A stretch of 64,000 nucleotides of DNA from Flavipsychrobacter sp. (GTDB taxonomy: Bacteria; Bacteroidota; Bacteroidia; Chitinophagales; Chitinophagaceae), in assembly GCA_021155965.1 (NCBI GenBank), contig JAJNBJ010000008.1, forward strand, positions 1 to 64,000. The letters run 5' to 3'. The notes under the pieces were generated by a model that searched no databases, was not told the DNA's origin, and saw only the letters and a program-made list of their open reading frames with translations. Every line of letters starts with the position of its first letter. Position 1 is the first letter of the stretch. This document shows, in pieces, positions 52,201 through 59,873 of this stretch. A program made the translations under genes and the position numbers.

Positions 52201-54044
52201 CCCTGCAGGTAGCAGGAAACTGGAGCAACAGCGGCACTTTTACCAACAACAGCGGCACAGTTACTATGAATGCTACCTCAACAGGTAAAACGCTCTCAGG
52301 CTCAATGACCGGCAGCAATAAATTTCACAACCTGACTTTTAATGGCAGTGGCGGGGCATGGTCATTCGGTTCAACAGCAGCGGATGTTGGCAATAATTTC
52401 ACCATTACTACGGGAACCGTTACCGCTGCATCATCTACCTTACAGGTAGCAGGCAACTGGAGCAACAGCGGCACATTTACACATAACAGCGGTCTCGTAA
52501 CATTCAATAAAACCGGGGCGCAAACTATCAGCGGTTCATCATCAACGGCATTCAACAGCCTGACGATCGGTTCTGCCAGCGTTACAACATTGAGTACCTC
52601 GGGGCATACAGTAAGAAGCATCCTTCAATGCAACGATACGCTGAATGCAAACGGCAACCTGACGTTATTATCCTCCTCAGCCCAAACAGCATTGATAGAC
52701 GGTGCAGGAACGGGGAAAGTGCTAGGCAATGTAACCATGCAGCGTTACCTTGATTCAGCTTATGGGTACAGGTATTTAAGCTCTCCATTCGAGGCGGCCA
52801 CTTTGAGCCAGTTGTCCAGCTATATTAACTTCTCTTCAACATTCCCTAACTTCTACCGTTATAACGAAAATGTGAATTATAACGGATGGGTAAAAGACAC
52901 CCTTCTGACAGATACACTGCAACCTTGCCATGGCTACGCAGCAAATTACGGCGCATCCACTTCCTCGGTTACTATTTCGCTTAACGGCACAGTAAACAAC
53001 GGCAGCTTATCAAGGACTTTGTATAATAACAACCAGGCTTATACGCAAGGATTTAACCTTGTAGGCAACCCATACCCTTCCCCCATCAACTGGACAGCAT
53101 CAAGTGGCTGGACAAAAACGAACATTGATAATGCAGTGTATTACTTTAAGCATAGTGACACCAACCGGTATTATGGCCGTTATAGCTCTTACATAAGCGG
53201 AGTGTCCAGCGATGGCATTGCGAGTAACATTATCCCGGCTATGCAGGGCTTCTTTGTGCACGTATCCAATGGCTCTTACCCGGTAACAGGAACGCTTGGC
53301 TTCAGTAATACTGTAAGGACCACTAATCTTACCCCATATTATTTTAAACCCACAGCCGACAGGCCACTGGTACGTCTGGATGCAGGCTTTACGAATAACA
53401 GCAATAATACAGACCCTGCCGTGGTCTATTTTGATGATAACGCAACCGCCAATTTCGACTCTGAACTGGATGCCCTTAAACTGATGAACACTGACGCAGG
53501 TGTGCCCAGCCTTTATTCCCAGTCATCAGATGAAAAGACCTACTCTATACAGTCATTAAAAACATTCACTGATAGCGTGACCACAGTGCCACTGGGGTTA
53601 AAGACCGATCATGACGGCTTAGTGAAATTCAATGTGAGAAACATCGAAAACATTGCACCCGGTATGCACATATGGTTTTATGATGCGCAAACAGGCATTG
53701 TCCAGGACCTGAAAACTAACCCGCAATACCAGGTGCAGTTAACCTCTGGCAAGTACGAAAAGAGGTTCTACCTCCAGTTCACCGAAGGCAGCTTTACAAA
53801 TATACCTGGTGTAACCGGCGAGTTAAATGCATTTAGCTCAGGTGGGAATTTGTATGTTTACCTTATTGATGACAAGGCAGGGCTGACGGTTACAGATGTT
53901 TCAGGGCGCGTTCTTGTTGCGCAGGAACTGGAAGGCCAGGGCTACCATGAAATAAAACTACACCCGGGAAGCGGTATATATATTGTAACGCTCTATTCAA
54001 AATCCGGAAAACGATCTAAAAAAGTATTTATAGGCAACGACTGA
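49236..54044 (+). CDS. 1602-residue repetitive surface adhesin with T9SS sorting domain
   Basis: A very large secreted protein with a signal peptide (MKKKITYLITLLLCSFGVSA). Most of it is Ser/Thr/Asn/Gly-rich beta-helix-like repeat (short strands ending in NWTNN, GSG, TLTAGTLDAS). Two internal duplications are clear: a unit of about 170 residues (DNA near 50647 and 51157) and one of about 79 residues (near 52043 and 52281). Four cysteines in all are far apart. After a non-repetitive region (about residues 1170-1500), the last 75 residues are a type A T9SS sorting domain ending in SGRVLVAQELEGQGYHEIKL ... SKKVFIGND. Exported by T9SS, it would sit at the surface. Its position between chaperone and usher genes is odd. 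Confidence 0.85.
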   Translation: MKKKITYLITLLLCSFGVSATTYYNIANSTSLQSTTQWGVNTDGSGAHPANFTTSGDVFNIYNGTTTSLSNNWTLASGVTINIGDGTSAITFEQNNENITTTCTINVRANATFLIEDVTVGQLGTLAATSTVNYGSSDAHIIQAVSYGNLIYSSTSTSGFFESGTATVNVSGDFTISDGRITVNNTASTTVTVNVSGDFTISGDARIILASNSTASSTINVTGTVSASSTSTPVINFCSVTSSTGGVSIFQANGNVTLNGTNTNIIEWGNGTISSNYFGVKGNLTITGSGRLNTASSTTPAIGFIFNGTGIQTLTNNSTGSTSSTECSYQVNSGAYVRLGANLVLGTGTTIHSDITVLSGGTLDCQGYNISGGSTGGGGCIVNSGARLITAHTGGINSSVTATGSTFSSGANYEFNGTSAQVTSTGLPSSIVSPGSLTIANNAGVTLSQSTSFSSGATLNMEDGTFTIGSSLSMSSGSNVVRDDGALSATPSTYSGVNLSYANLGINTSAITTANEFPASFTGNVTVNKTGATITLNNTKTLTGALTLTAGTLDASSSNYDISLTSNWTNNAGSAAFTARTATVTMNGSSSQTIGGSSGTSFNDLKINNSAGVTLSVATTFASGDTLSLQNGAFTVGSNLSMISGSNLIRDNGTLSATPATYNGVNLTYANLGNNASAVTTGNEWPSSFNGNVTISKTGATITLNNTKTATSSITLTAGTLDASASNYGVSLSGNWTNNSGGTAFTARSGTVTFNGSSAQSISGSATTSFNNFTNSNSSAAVAVNSNINVSGTLNMNGAATLLTPVSTVVINSSAAVGTISGSGTIQVTRTAATADYVNQYKFSTNTLTGMTVDYAGAGTQAINSTVGTYGGIKTSGSGTKTLTGAITAGSNGITIGSGTTLDVSSSNYQVTNGGNWTNSGTFTSQSGTVVFNATTTGKTLSGTMTGSNKFYNLTFNGTGGAWSFGSNSADIGNNFTITTGTVTAPSSTLQVAGNWSNSGTFTNNSGTVTMNATSTGKTLSGSMTGSNKFHNLTFNGSGGAWSFGSTAADVGNNFTITTGTVTAASSTLQVAGNWSNSGTFTHNSGLVTFNKTGAQTISGSSSTAFNSLTIGSASVTTLSTSGHTVRSILQCNDTLNANGNLTLLSSSAQTALIDGAGTGKVLGNVTMQRYLDSAYGYRYLSSPFEAATLSQLSSYINFSSTFPNFYRYNENVNYNGWVKDTLLTDTLQPCHGYAANYGASTSSVTISLNGTVNNGSLSRTLYNNNQAYTQGFNLVGNPYPSPINWTASSGWTKTNIDNAVYYFKHSDTNRYYGRYSSYISGVSSDGIASNIIPAMQGFFVHVSNGSYPVTGTLGFSNTVRTTNLTPYYFKPTADRPLVRLDAGFTNNSNNTDPAVVYFDDNATANFDSELDALKLMNTDAGVPSLYSQSSDEKTYSIQSLKTFTDSVTTVPLGLKTDHDGLVKFNVRNIENIAPGMHIWFYDAQTGIVQDLKTNPQYQVQLTSGKYEKRFYLQFTEGSFTNIPGVTGELNAFSSGGNLYVYLIDDKAGLTVTDVSGRVLVAQELEGQGYHEIKLHPGSGIYIVTLYSKSGKRSKKVFIGND

Positions 54045-54050
54045 TCTTTT

Positions 54051-54569
54051 ATGAACGCACGGTATTTATCCGGAAGAAAAATATTGCTCACAGTTTCAGG
54101 GATATTTGCCTTGCTGTTATCAGTGCGTACAAATGCACAGCAACTCCCGCCACGCCCTATATCTGTATCGTGGAACCCATCTTTAGGGTTGCGTTTTGGC
54201 GCTTTTTTTGCCACCACATCCGGTGGCACGGTCAGCGTTTCCCCGGCAGGTGTGCGTACTGCCACGGGCAACCTGATATTGGCTGACTTCGGTTACGTCT
54301 TCGGCGCGGCGAGTTTTGAAATAGTTGCTGCCCCTGGCACACAGATCAATTTGCTGAACGGCCCAACTGTAACGCTTAACGGAAGTGCGGGAGGATCAGT
54401 ATCTTTGACGCTTGGGTCTTCGTCGCCGTCATCGCCTTTTGTGACAACAGCTACCCCACCTGCTGCCAATATCGTGAACATCGGGGGTACACTCACTGTA
54501 GGTAGTTCTGTGGCGAGCCCGCCCGGCGCTTATTCCGGATCTTTTTACCTTACATTTTTCCAGGAATAA
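54051..54569 (+). CDS. Second DUF4402-like subunit, candidate tip or anchor
   Basis: A 172-residue protein with a signal peptide (about 1-30, ending NAQQ). The core matches the other two DUF4402 proteins in order: LRFGAFFATTSGGTVSVSPAG parallels FGNAAVSAVGGGIITLAPGG. The C-terminus is different: PGAYSGSFYLTFFQE in place of the conserved VPVTVNYN. In donor-strand systems a subunit with an altered end often serves as tip or terminator, so a minor role is likely (inference). It starts 6 bp after the adhesin stop and 33 bp before the usher. Confidence 0.75.
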   Translation: MNARYLSGRKILLTVSGIFALLLSVRTNAQQLPPRPISVSWNPSLGLRFGAFFATTSGGTVSVSPAGVRTATGNLILADFGYVFGAASFEIVAAPGTQINLLNGPTVTLNGSAGGSVSLTLGSSSPSSPFVTTATPPAANIVNIGGTLTVGSSVASPPGAYSGSFYLTFFQE

Positions 54570-54602
54570 GCACTGGACCCTATAAATGATGCGTAAAAAG
54601 GA

Positions 54603-57600
54603 ATGACCGATAATATTACTGCTTCTGCTCAAACACACATAACGGGTACAGGCCTTGTCCCCTGGTGGAAGTTAACCCTCTTTATTTTACTTGCTGTCTT
54701 TCTGCCACAATGGCTTCATGCACAAAATGAAGAACCGATGGGCGATGAAATAACCGTAACACTTGAAGTAAAAGGCGTGGGCAATGTTGATGTACCTGCA
54801 ATGTATAACGATAAGGATGTTTTCCTTTCTGTCACAGCTGTTTTTGATTTCCTGAAGATAAAGAATATCCCTTCCCCTACATTGGATACGGTAAAAGGGT
54901 TTATACTGACAGAGAAAGATGCTTTCCTTCTGGACAGGCCACACAACCGCATTTATTACCAGGGTAAGGTTATTGACCTGCAGGATGGCTTTATGCATAC
55001 CGAAACAAGCCTGTACCTGAACCTGAAGTATTTCAAATCGGTTTTCGGGCTGGATGGAACGTTTTACTTCCGCAGGCTTGTGGTGACCATGAGCTCCGAT
55101 TTTGAATTGCCCATCATCCGCGAAATGCGGCAGGAGCTGATGCGCCGCAACCTGAACAAGCTGAAGGGGGACCAGAAGGCCGATACCTTCATCAATTTGC
55201 GCAGGCCATTATTTCACCTGGGCGCTGCCGATTGGGCGGTAATGTCGTCGCAGCAATCCCAGGGGGCAGACCAGACTACTTTAAACCTCGGGCTGGGTGG
55301 CGCACTCCTGGGCGGCGAAGCAAATGCCTCATTGAACTATTACAGCAACCAGGCATTCTCAGAAAAACAGCAATTCTATCAGTGGCGGTATGTTAACAAC
55401 GGCCTTAGTGCCATGAGGCAAGTCATAGCTGGTAAAATATTCACCCAGGCTACCTCTTCATTGTTTGCGCCGGTTGTTGGTGTGCAGGTAACCAATGCAC
55501 CAACCACCTACCGCCAGTCCTACGGTACTTACCGGCTGAGCAATACCACAGAACCTAACTGGATAGTGGAGCTTTACGTGAACGATGTGCTGGTTGACTA
55601 CACCAGGGCAGATGCTTCCGGCTTTTACTCATTTGACGTGCCGCTTTTTTATGGCTTCACAACCGTGAAGCTGAAGTTTTACGGGCCATATGGCGAGCAG
55701 CGCACCAACCAGCAATACATCAATATCCCATTCAACTTCCTGCCCAAGGGTGAATTCGAATACTCCGCCAGCGCCGGCATTGTTGAAGATGACAAGGGCA
55801 GCCAGTTCTCCCGGGTGAACATGAAGTACGGCCTGTCGTCGAAGATAACGATGGGAGGTGGCGTGGAGTACCTTTCCTCAGTTGTTTCCGGCACTACTAT
55901 GCCATTCATCAGCACATCTGTGAGGCTTACATCGCGGATGCTGTTCTCGGGTGAGTATATGCATGGTGTCCGGTCAAGAGGTTTATTGAGCTACCGGATG
56001 AAGGGGGGCGCACAGATAGACCTCGACTATACTAAGTATGCAAAGGGCCAAACCGCCATTTACTTCAACTACCTTGAAGAGCGAAAAGCGGTCATTACAG
56101 CGCCCATCCGCACGAAGAAGATGTCGTTGTTTTCCCGGCTCACGCTCGACCAGATCATTGTACCCAACACCCAATACACCAACATCGAATGGGCCATGTT
56201 AGGGTTCTATAAGAAAGTGGGCATCAACTTTACCACTTATGCATCTGTTATCCCAAGGCAGGCTGAAAAAGTCCCTTACCTGTATAGTATAGCTTCTGTT
56301 ACCGTGCCGTTGCCGTTTAAAATTTTAATGACCTCGCAAGTTCAGTATAACTTTAAGGAAGGCACGCCTATTTTTGCACGGTTCAATTTCGAGAAGCATT
56401 TGTTCACCAAAGGGGTACTCACCTTTGGTTACCAGGAATACTTCAATATTAACCAGAGGAATTTCCTCCTGGGGCTGCGGTACGATTTCTCGTTTGCCAG
56501 GGCTGCTGTTTCTCTCCTCTCCGGCAGCGATGGGTCCTACAGCCGCGTTGAGGCTGCTTCCGGAAGCCTGGTCTTTGATGCCAGGTCGAACTTCATCAAC
56601 GCCAACAACCGCACCAATGTAGGCAAGGCCGGTATCCTCATCAGGCCGTTCCTTGACTTTAACGGCAACAACCAGTGGGACAAAGGCGAACCCAAAGCAC
56701 CGGGGCTGAAGATACGCATCAATGGCGGGCGCGTGATCAATGACGAGCGGGACACCAGCATACGCATACTGGACCTCGAGCCCTACTTCAAGTACTACAT
56801 AGAGCTGAACAGGAGCAGCTTCGACAACATATCGTGGCAGGTACGCAATACAACACTTAGTGTTACTGCCAGCCCGAACGGTTTTACACGCGTGGAAGTG
56901 CCCATACGTGTAGTTGGCGAAGTTTCCGGCAGTGTATCTGTACAAAACAAAGATACCGATAAACCCAGGGGGCAGGGACAGATCAGTGTTGTTATTTATG
57001 ACAGCAGCAGTATGGTGGTTGGCAAGGCCATAACCGAATCGGATGGGTACTTCAGCTATCTTGGCCTGGTGCCGGGGTCTTATACGGTAAGGATAGATTC
57101 CGTGCAACTGAACAACCTGCATTATACCTCGCAGCCCGGCGCTATACCTGTTACTATCAGATCGAACATGGACGGTGATGTGGCAGATGGGCTGGAGTTT
57201 GTGTTGACCTCTACAGCCAAAGACACTACGGGCAAGCTTGTTGAAAAAGAGACCGTGACAGATCCTGTAAAGAAAGATACTGCTGAATTGCAAAAACCAA
57301 TTGTTAAACAGCCGGTGCAGAAAGACACTGTTGTACAACAAAAGCCGGTTGTGCAGCAGCCAGTGAAAGAACCCAAGCCTGCAGAAACACAACCTGCCGG
57401 TGAAGTTATAGGCGAGAAAGGCAGCTACGCAATACTTGTGGAAGTTTATGGCGATATAACCCCTGCAGCTATACTGAAAACGAAGATCATACATGCCTAC
57501 AAGGTGCCTGTATCTATTATGCAGGACGGCATAGACTACAAGGTAGAGATGGTTGGGTTTAAGAGCAGGGCCGAGGCCGCCAAACACCTGCCGCGACTGA

Positions 57601-57659
57601 GAGAATGGGGCTTCCCAGAGGCGCTGATCATTAAGCTGAAGGAGCATATCCTCAGGTAA
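54603..57659 (+). CDS. Outer-membrane usher-like protein with SPOR-like C-terminus
   Basis: A 1018-residue outer-membrane protein. A signal-like hydrophobic segment (about 20-41) is preceded by an unusual 20-residue polar leader. Residues 45-150 are an N-terminal domain (ITVTLEVKGVGNVDVPAMYN) of possibly usher-type recognition role. From about 200 to 680 the sequence has the repeated amphipathic strands of a large beta barrel, with the usher-like FYSFDVPLFYGFTTVKLKFY and YGPYGEQRTNQQYINIPFNF. Residues 690-730 (FLDFNGNNQWDKGEPKAPGL) are a SdrD B-like repeat, then a carboxypeptidase-regulatory-like beta domain (GYFSYLGLVPGSYTVRIDSV). After a Pro/Gln/Thr linker, the last 75 residues resemble an SPOR peptidoglycan-binding domain (YKVEMVGFKSRAEAAKHLPR). 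Usher assignment is by pattern only. Confidence 0.78.
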   Translation: MTDNITASAQTHITGTGLVPWWKLTLFILLAVFLPQWLHAQNEEPMGDEITVTLEVKGVGNVDVPAMYNDKDVFLSVTAVFDFLKIKNIPSPTLDTVKGFILTEKDAFLLDRPHNRIYYQGKVIDLQDGFMHTETSLYLNLKYFKSVFGLDGTFYFRRLVVTMSSDFELPIIREMRQELMRRNLNKLKGDQKADTFINLRRPLFHLGAADWAVMSSQQSQGADQTTLNLGLGGALLGGEANASLNYYSNQAFSEKQQFYQWRYVNNGLSAMRQVIAGKIFTQATSSLFAPVVGVQVTNAPTTYRQSYGTYRLSNTTEPNWIVELYVNDVLVDYTRADASGFYSFDVPLFYGFTTVKLKFYGPYGEQRTNQQYINIPFNFLPKGEFEYSASAGIVEDDKGSQFSRVNMKYGLSSKITMGGGVEYLSSVVSGTTMPFISTSVRLTSRMLFSGEYMHGVRSRGLLSYRMKGGAQIDLDYTKYAKGQTAIYFNYLEERKAVITAPIRTKKMSLFSRLTLDQIIVPNTQYTNIEWAMLGFYKKVGINFTTYASVIPRQAEKVPYLYSIASVTVPLPFKILMTSQVQYNFKEGTPIFARFNFEKHLFTKGVLTFGYQEYFNINQRNFLLGLRYDFSFARAAVSLLSGSDGSYSRVEAASGSLVFDARSNFINANNRTNVGKAGILIRPFLDFNGNNQWDKGEPKAPGLKIRINGGRVINDERDTSIRILDLEPYFKYYIELNRSSFDNISWQVRNTTLSVTASPNGFTRVEVPIRVVGEVSGSVSVQNKDTDKPRGQGQISVVIYDSSSMVVGKAITESDGYFSYLGLVPGSYTVRIDSVQLNNLHYTSQPGAIPVTIRSNMDGDVADGLEFVLTSTAKDTTGKLVEKETVTDPVKKDTAELQKPIVKQPVQKDTVVQQKPVVQQPVKEPKPAETQPAGEVIGEKGSYAILVEVYGDITPAAILKTKIIHAYKVPVSIMQDGIDYKVEMVGFKSRAEAAKHLPRLREWGFPEALIIKLKEHILR

Positions 57660-57664
57660 TTTTG

Positions 57665-57772
57665 TTGCGCAATCGTCCAATTTTTTTTGTAACAACATTG
57701 CTATGTGTAATTGATTGACCTATTGTGTTATCTGCATTTATTTTTGCGCACTATTTGCGCATCTGTTGCGCA
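57665..57772. repeat. TTGCGCA repeats downstream of the usher operon
   Basis: TTGCGCA occurs at 57665-57671, 57744-57750, 57755-57761 and 57766-57772. The last three are spaced exactly 11 bp apart (about one helical turn). No replication gene or other origin signal is near. Confidence 0.5.
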
Positions 57773-57876
57773 TTTTATGATTGATTATCAATAGCTGCCC
57801 TAAAACGGGTTTCCGCTTCAGGGCCTCGTTACAACGCTAATACTAAATGACCATAAAAAACCGGCATTGAAATTTT

Positions 57877-57913
57877 CACGCAAAGGCGCAAAGGATACGC
57901 AAAGCACGCAAAG
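57877..57913 (+). repeat. CGCAAAG intergenic repeat
   Basis: Four CGCAAAG copies lie within 37 bp (CACGCAAAGGCGCAAAGG then GCACGCAAAG). This simple-unit repeat is common between genes in Bacteroidota. It is part of the non-coding 57660-58345 block. Confidence 0.5.
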
Positions 57914-58065
57914 TCCATGCCGTTTTTAATGTTTAAATTGTATAATATTTCAAAGAGCTTTTTGTTTGTGAGTAAGGCCTCACGCAAACCTGCCTGGCAG
58001 AAGGGCGCAAAAACTTTACTAACCATGTAAAGTTCTGCGGTATTTTTTGCCGAAAAAATTGAATT

Positions 58066-58119
58066 ACCATGACGGTACTGAAACTGTACCGTGGCGGTAC
58101 TGAAACTGTACCGTGACGG
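58066..58119. repeat. Tandem CGGTAC palindromic repeats
   Basis: Two copies of a 22-bp unit GCGGTACTGAAACTGTACCG-TG, each a hairpin ACGGTAC/GTACCGT-type around TGAAACT. One more copy in opposite orientation is at 6264-6292. Confidence 0.7.
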
Positions 58120-58171
58120 AAAAATGTCTTCGCTGTGGGTACGGGTTTGGGCTGATTTTGGTGTTTAAAAA

Positions 58172-58214
58172 ATTGTCTGAATCAGGATTTGCAGAATTAG
58201 AGGATTTGCAGGAT
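58172..58214 (+). repeat. TTGTCTGAATCAGGATTT repeat
   Basis: An intergenic repeat of the form TTGTCTGAATCAGGATTTGC-AGAATT-AGAGGATTTGCAGGAT. A minus-strand copy is at 6139-6099. Confidence 0.6.
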
Positions 58215-58273
58215 GCGTGTGTGTGCTCAGTTCTTTGGTTGGACTTTTTGCAAGTGCTCAGCTATTTTCCTTT

Positions 58274-58337
58274 ATTGCGTGAGGTTGCTTCGGAGCACGG
58301 CTATACGCAAAGCCCTGCGTCTCCTCGCAATGACCGG
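58274..58337 (-). repeat. 64-bp dispersed repeat, copy 1
   Basis: Matches 60796-60859 at 59 of 64 positions. On the minus strand it starts with CCGGTCATTGCGAGGAGACG, the widespread 'CATTGCGAGGAG ... GAAGCAACCTC' intergenic repeat known from many bacterial genomes. Confidence 0.8.
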
Positions 58338-58345
58338 TGTTTTTT

Positions 58346-59680
58346 TTACTCTTTGAGTATTTTATTTATGGTGCGGTTGCCGTTGGGGGCGGTGAGGTGG
58401 AGGAGGTAGATGCCGGGAGGCAGGTGCTGTATGGATATGGTGTTCGTGGCTTCTTTTAGTGTGCCGGAGTGCAGTGTTGCGCCTACGAGATTTACTAATT
58501 GGTAGGTGGTGTTGGGTGTTGTGTACTGGATATGGAGGAGAGAGGATGTGGGGTTGGGGTAAATGGAGATTTCTCGTGAAGGTAGCTGTTCTACGGTTCC
58601 TAAATAATTGCATTTGGGGAAAGTTATTTTACGTACCACCCAACTGTTTTTTTCCGGTGTGTATATATTACCACATGAATCTAAAGCTATGCCCGCCGGG
58701 AAAGCTAGTTCAGCGGCTGTTGCGGGCCCGCCATCGCCACTGTACCCACTAGTGCCGGTCCCGGCAATTGTATATATATAGCCGCTAGCATTCACCATCC
58801 TAATTCTATGAAAGTAAGATTCTGCTATAAAAATATTGCCAAACTTATCTATTGTAATATAATTGGGTCGTACACCAGCGGCAGTAGCCGGACCTCCATC
58901 ACCACTATGTCCACCTAAGCCATTGCCAATAAAATAACTGATTATACCCGACGACAAGTTTATTTTAAATATCCTGCTATGATCATTGGACATATAAAGA
59001 ATATTATTGGCCTCTACTATCCCCATAGGATTAATAGACGCCGATGTTGCCGGGACTCCATCAGAGCCAATGCCGATACCAGCGATTCCATTACCTGCTA
59101 CTGTAGAGATTATCCCACCAGGCGTCACCTTCCTGATTCTATAATTAACGCCGTCAGTGATATACAAATTTTGATTGTCATCAAAGCATAGGCAATTTGG
59201 TGTATTTAATTTTGCATTCGTAGCGGGACCTCCATCGCCGCTAAATCCAGCTACCCCTGTACCAGCGAAAGTTGTTACTATACCTGTCGTTTTATCTATC
59301 CGGCGAATACAATTATTGTAAGCATCGGCAATATACATATTGTATGAAGAATCAAATGCTAAATCTGAAATATGCGCGAATGTAGCCGCAGTTGCAGGTC
59401 CACCATCACCCGAATACGCCGAAGCACCTGTTCCAGCAAAATTGGTCATAATTCCACTTGCATCTATTTTCCTAATGCGTTTGCCATAAGCTCCAAGGCC
59501 CAAATAGTAGTTGCCACTTTTGTCGAATAGTATTTTTGTTGGGTAATTAAATGAAGCCGCAGTTGCAGCCCCCCCCTCCCCAGTATTCGCCTGTATGCCG
59601 TTACCCGCAATTGTAGTAATTATCTGTCCCTGCGTTATAACAGGCACAAAAAACAGCAGTATAAAAAGCAGCTTTTTCAT
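58346..59680 (-). CDS. Secreted NHL-repeat beta-propeller protein with T9SS sorting domain
   Basis: A 444-residue protein from ATG 59680 (signal MKKLLFILLFFVPVITQG). The in-frame extension upstream to 60172 runs across repeats and the higB region and is not preferred. It has six similar blade units, each about 55-60 residues, marked by IAGxG and GYSGDGGPATAA-type strands, forming a propeller of the NHL/YncE type. Six blades are visible, so the ring is six-bladed or one blade is degenerate. The last 75 residues are a type A T9SS sorting domain (ISIYPNPTSSLLHIQYTTPN ... GIYLLHLTAPNGNRTINKIL). It is exported by T9SS and likely held at the surface. The ligand is unknown. Confidence 0.88.
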   Translation of the reverse strand: MKKLLFILLFFVPVITQGQIITTIAGNGIQANTGEGGAATAASFNYPTKILFDKSGNYYLGLGAYGKRIRKIDASGIMTNFAGTGASAYSGDGGPATAATFAHISDLAFDSSYNMYIADAYNNCIRRIDKTTGIVTTFAGTGVAGFSGDGGPATNAKLNTPNCLCFDDNQNLYITDGVNYRIRKVTPGGIISTVAGNGIAGIGIGSDGVPATSASINPMGIVEANNILYMSNDHSRIFKINLSSGIISYFIGNGLGGHSGDGGPATAAGVRPNYITIDKFGNIFIAESYFHRIRMVNASGYIYTIAGTGTSGYSGDGGPATAAELAFPAGIALDSCGNIYTPEKNSWVVRKITFPKCNYLGTVEQLPSREISIYPNPTSSLLHIQYTTPNTTYQLVNLVGATLHSGTLKEATNTISIQHLPPGIYLLHLTAPNGNRTINKILKE

Positions 59681-59710
59681 GTAGGTAAAATTAGGGCAGT
59701 GGCAGGCATT

Positions 59711-59738
59711 AAAAAATAGGTATAAATACCTATTTTTT
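59711..59738. promoter_or_regulatory. 28-bp perfect palindrome between divergent genes
   Basis: AAAAAATAGGTA-TAAA-TACCTATTTTTT, a 12-bp inverted repeat 31 bp upstream of the NHL gene. Either an operator or a hairpin that stops read-through between the divergent NHL and higBA genes. Confidence 0.5.
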
Positions 59739-59760
59739 GTGTGAGGGGATTGTTGTATGG

Positions 59761-59811
59761 GTCTGAACTCGAATTTCTGGAATTTTGAGAATTTTTGGAA
59801 TGGGTGTTGAT
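59761..59811 (+). repeat. GTCTGAACTCGAATTT repeat, plus-strand copy
   Basis: Same family as 6192-6139 (minus): GTCTGAACTCGAATTT, spaced GAATTT blocks, ending GTGTTGAT. It lies directly upstream of higB. Confidence 0.65.
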
Positions 59812-59859
59812 ATATGATGCAGATTTTCAGTGTTATCTTCCCATTTTGGGAATTATTTG

Positions 59860-59867
59860 TATCTTTG
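59860..59867 (+). promoter_or_regulatory. higBA -7 element
   Basis: TATCTTTG, an exact TAnnTTTG match, ending 6 bp before the preferred higB ATG (59874). The start site would fall at or next to the ATG, so the transcript would be leaderless or nearly so. Confidence 0.5.
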
Positions 59868-59873
59868 TTGTGC

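Noticed and set aside
56325-57698. A 457-residue open frame antisense to the usher-like gene
   Set aside because: It lacks a signal, domains or a plausible start, and the plus-strand gene has a consistent protein with operon context. Long antisense frames arise easily from GC-patterned codons.
57665-57772. TTGCGCA repeats as a replication origin
   Set aside because: There are only four copies, with no initiator gene, DnaA boxes or AT-rich unwinding element tied to them.
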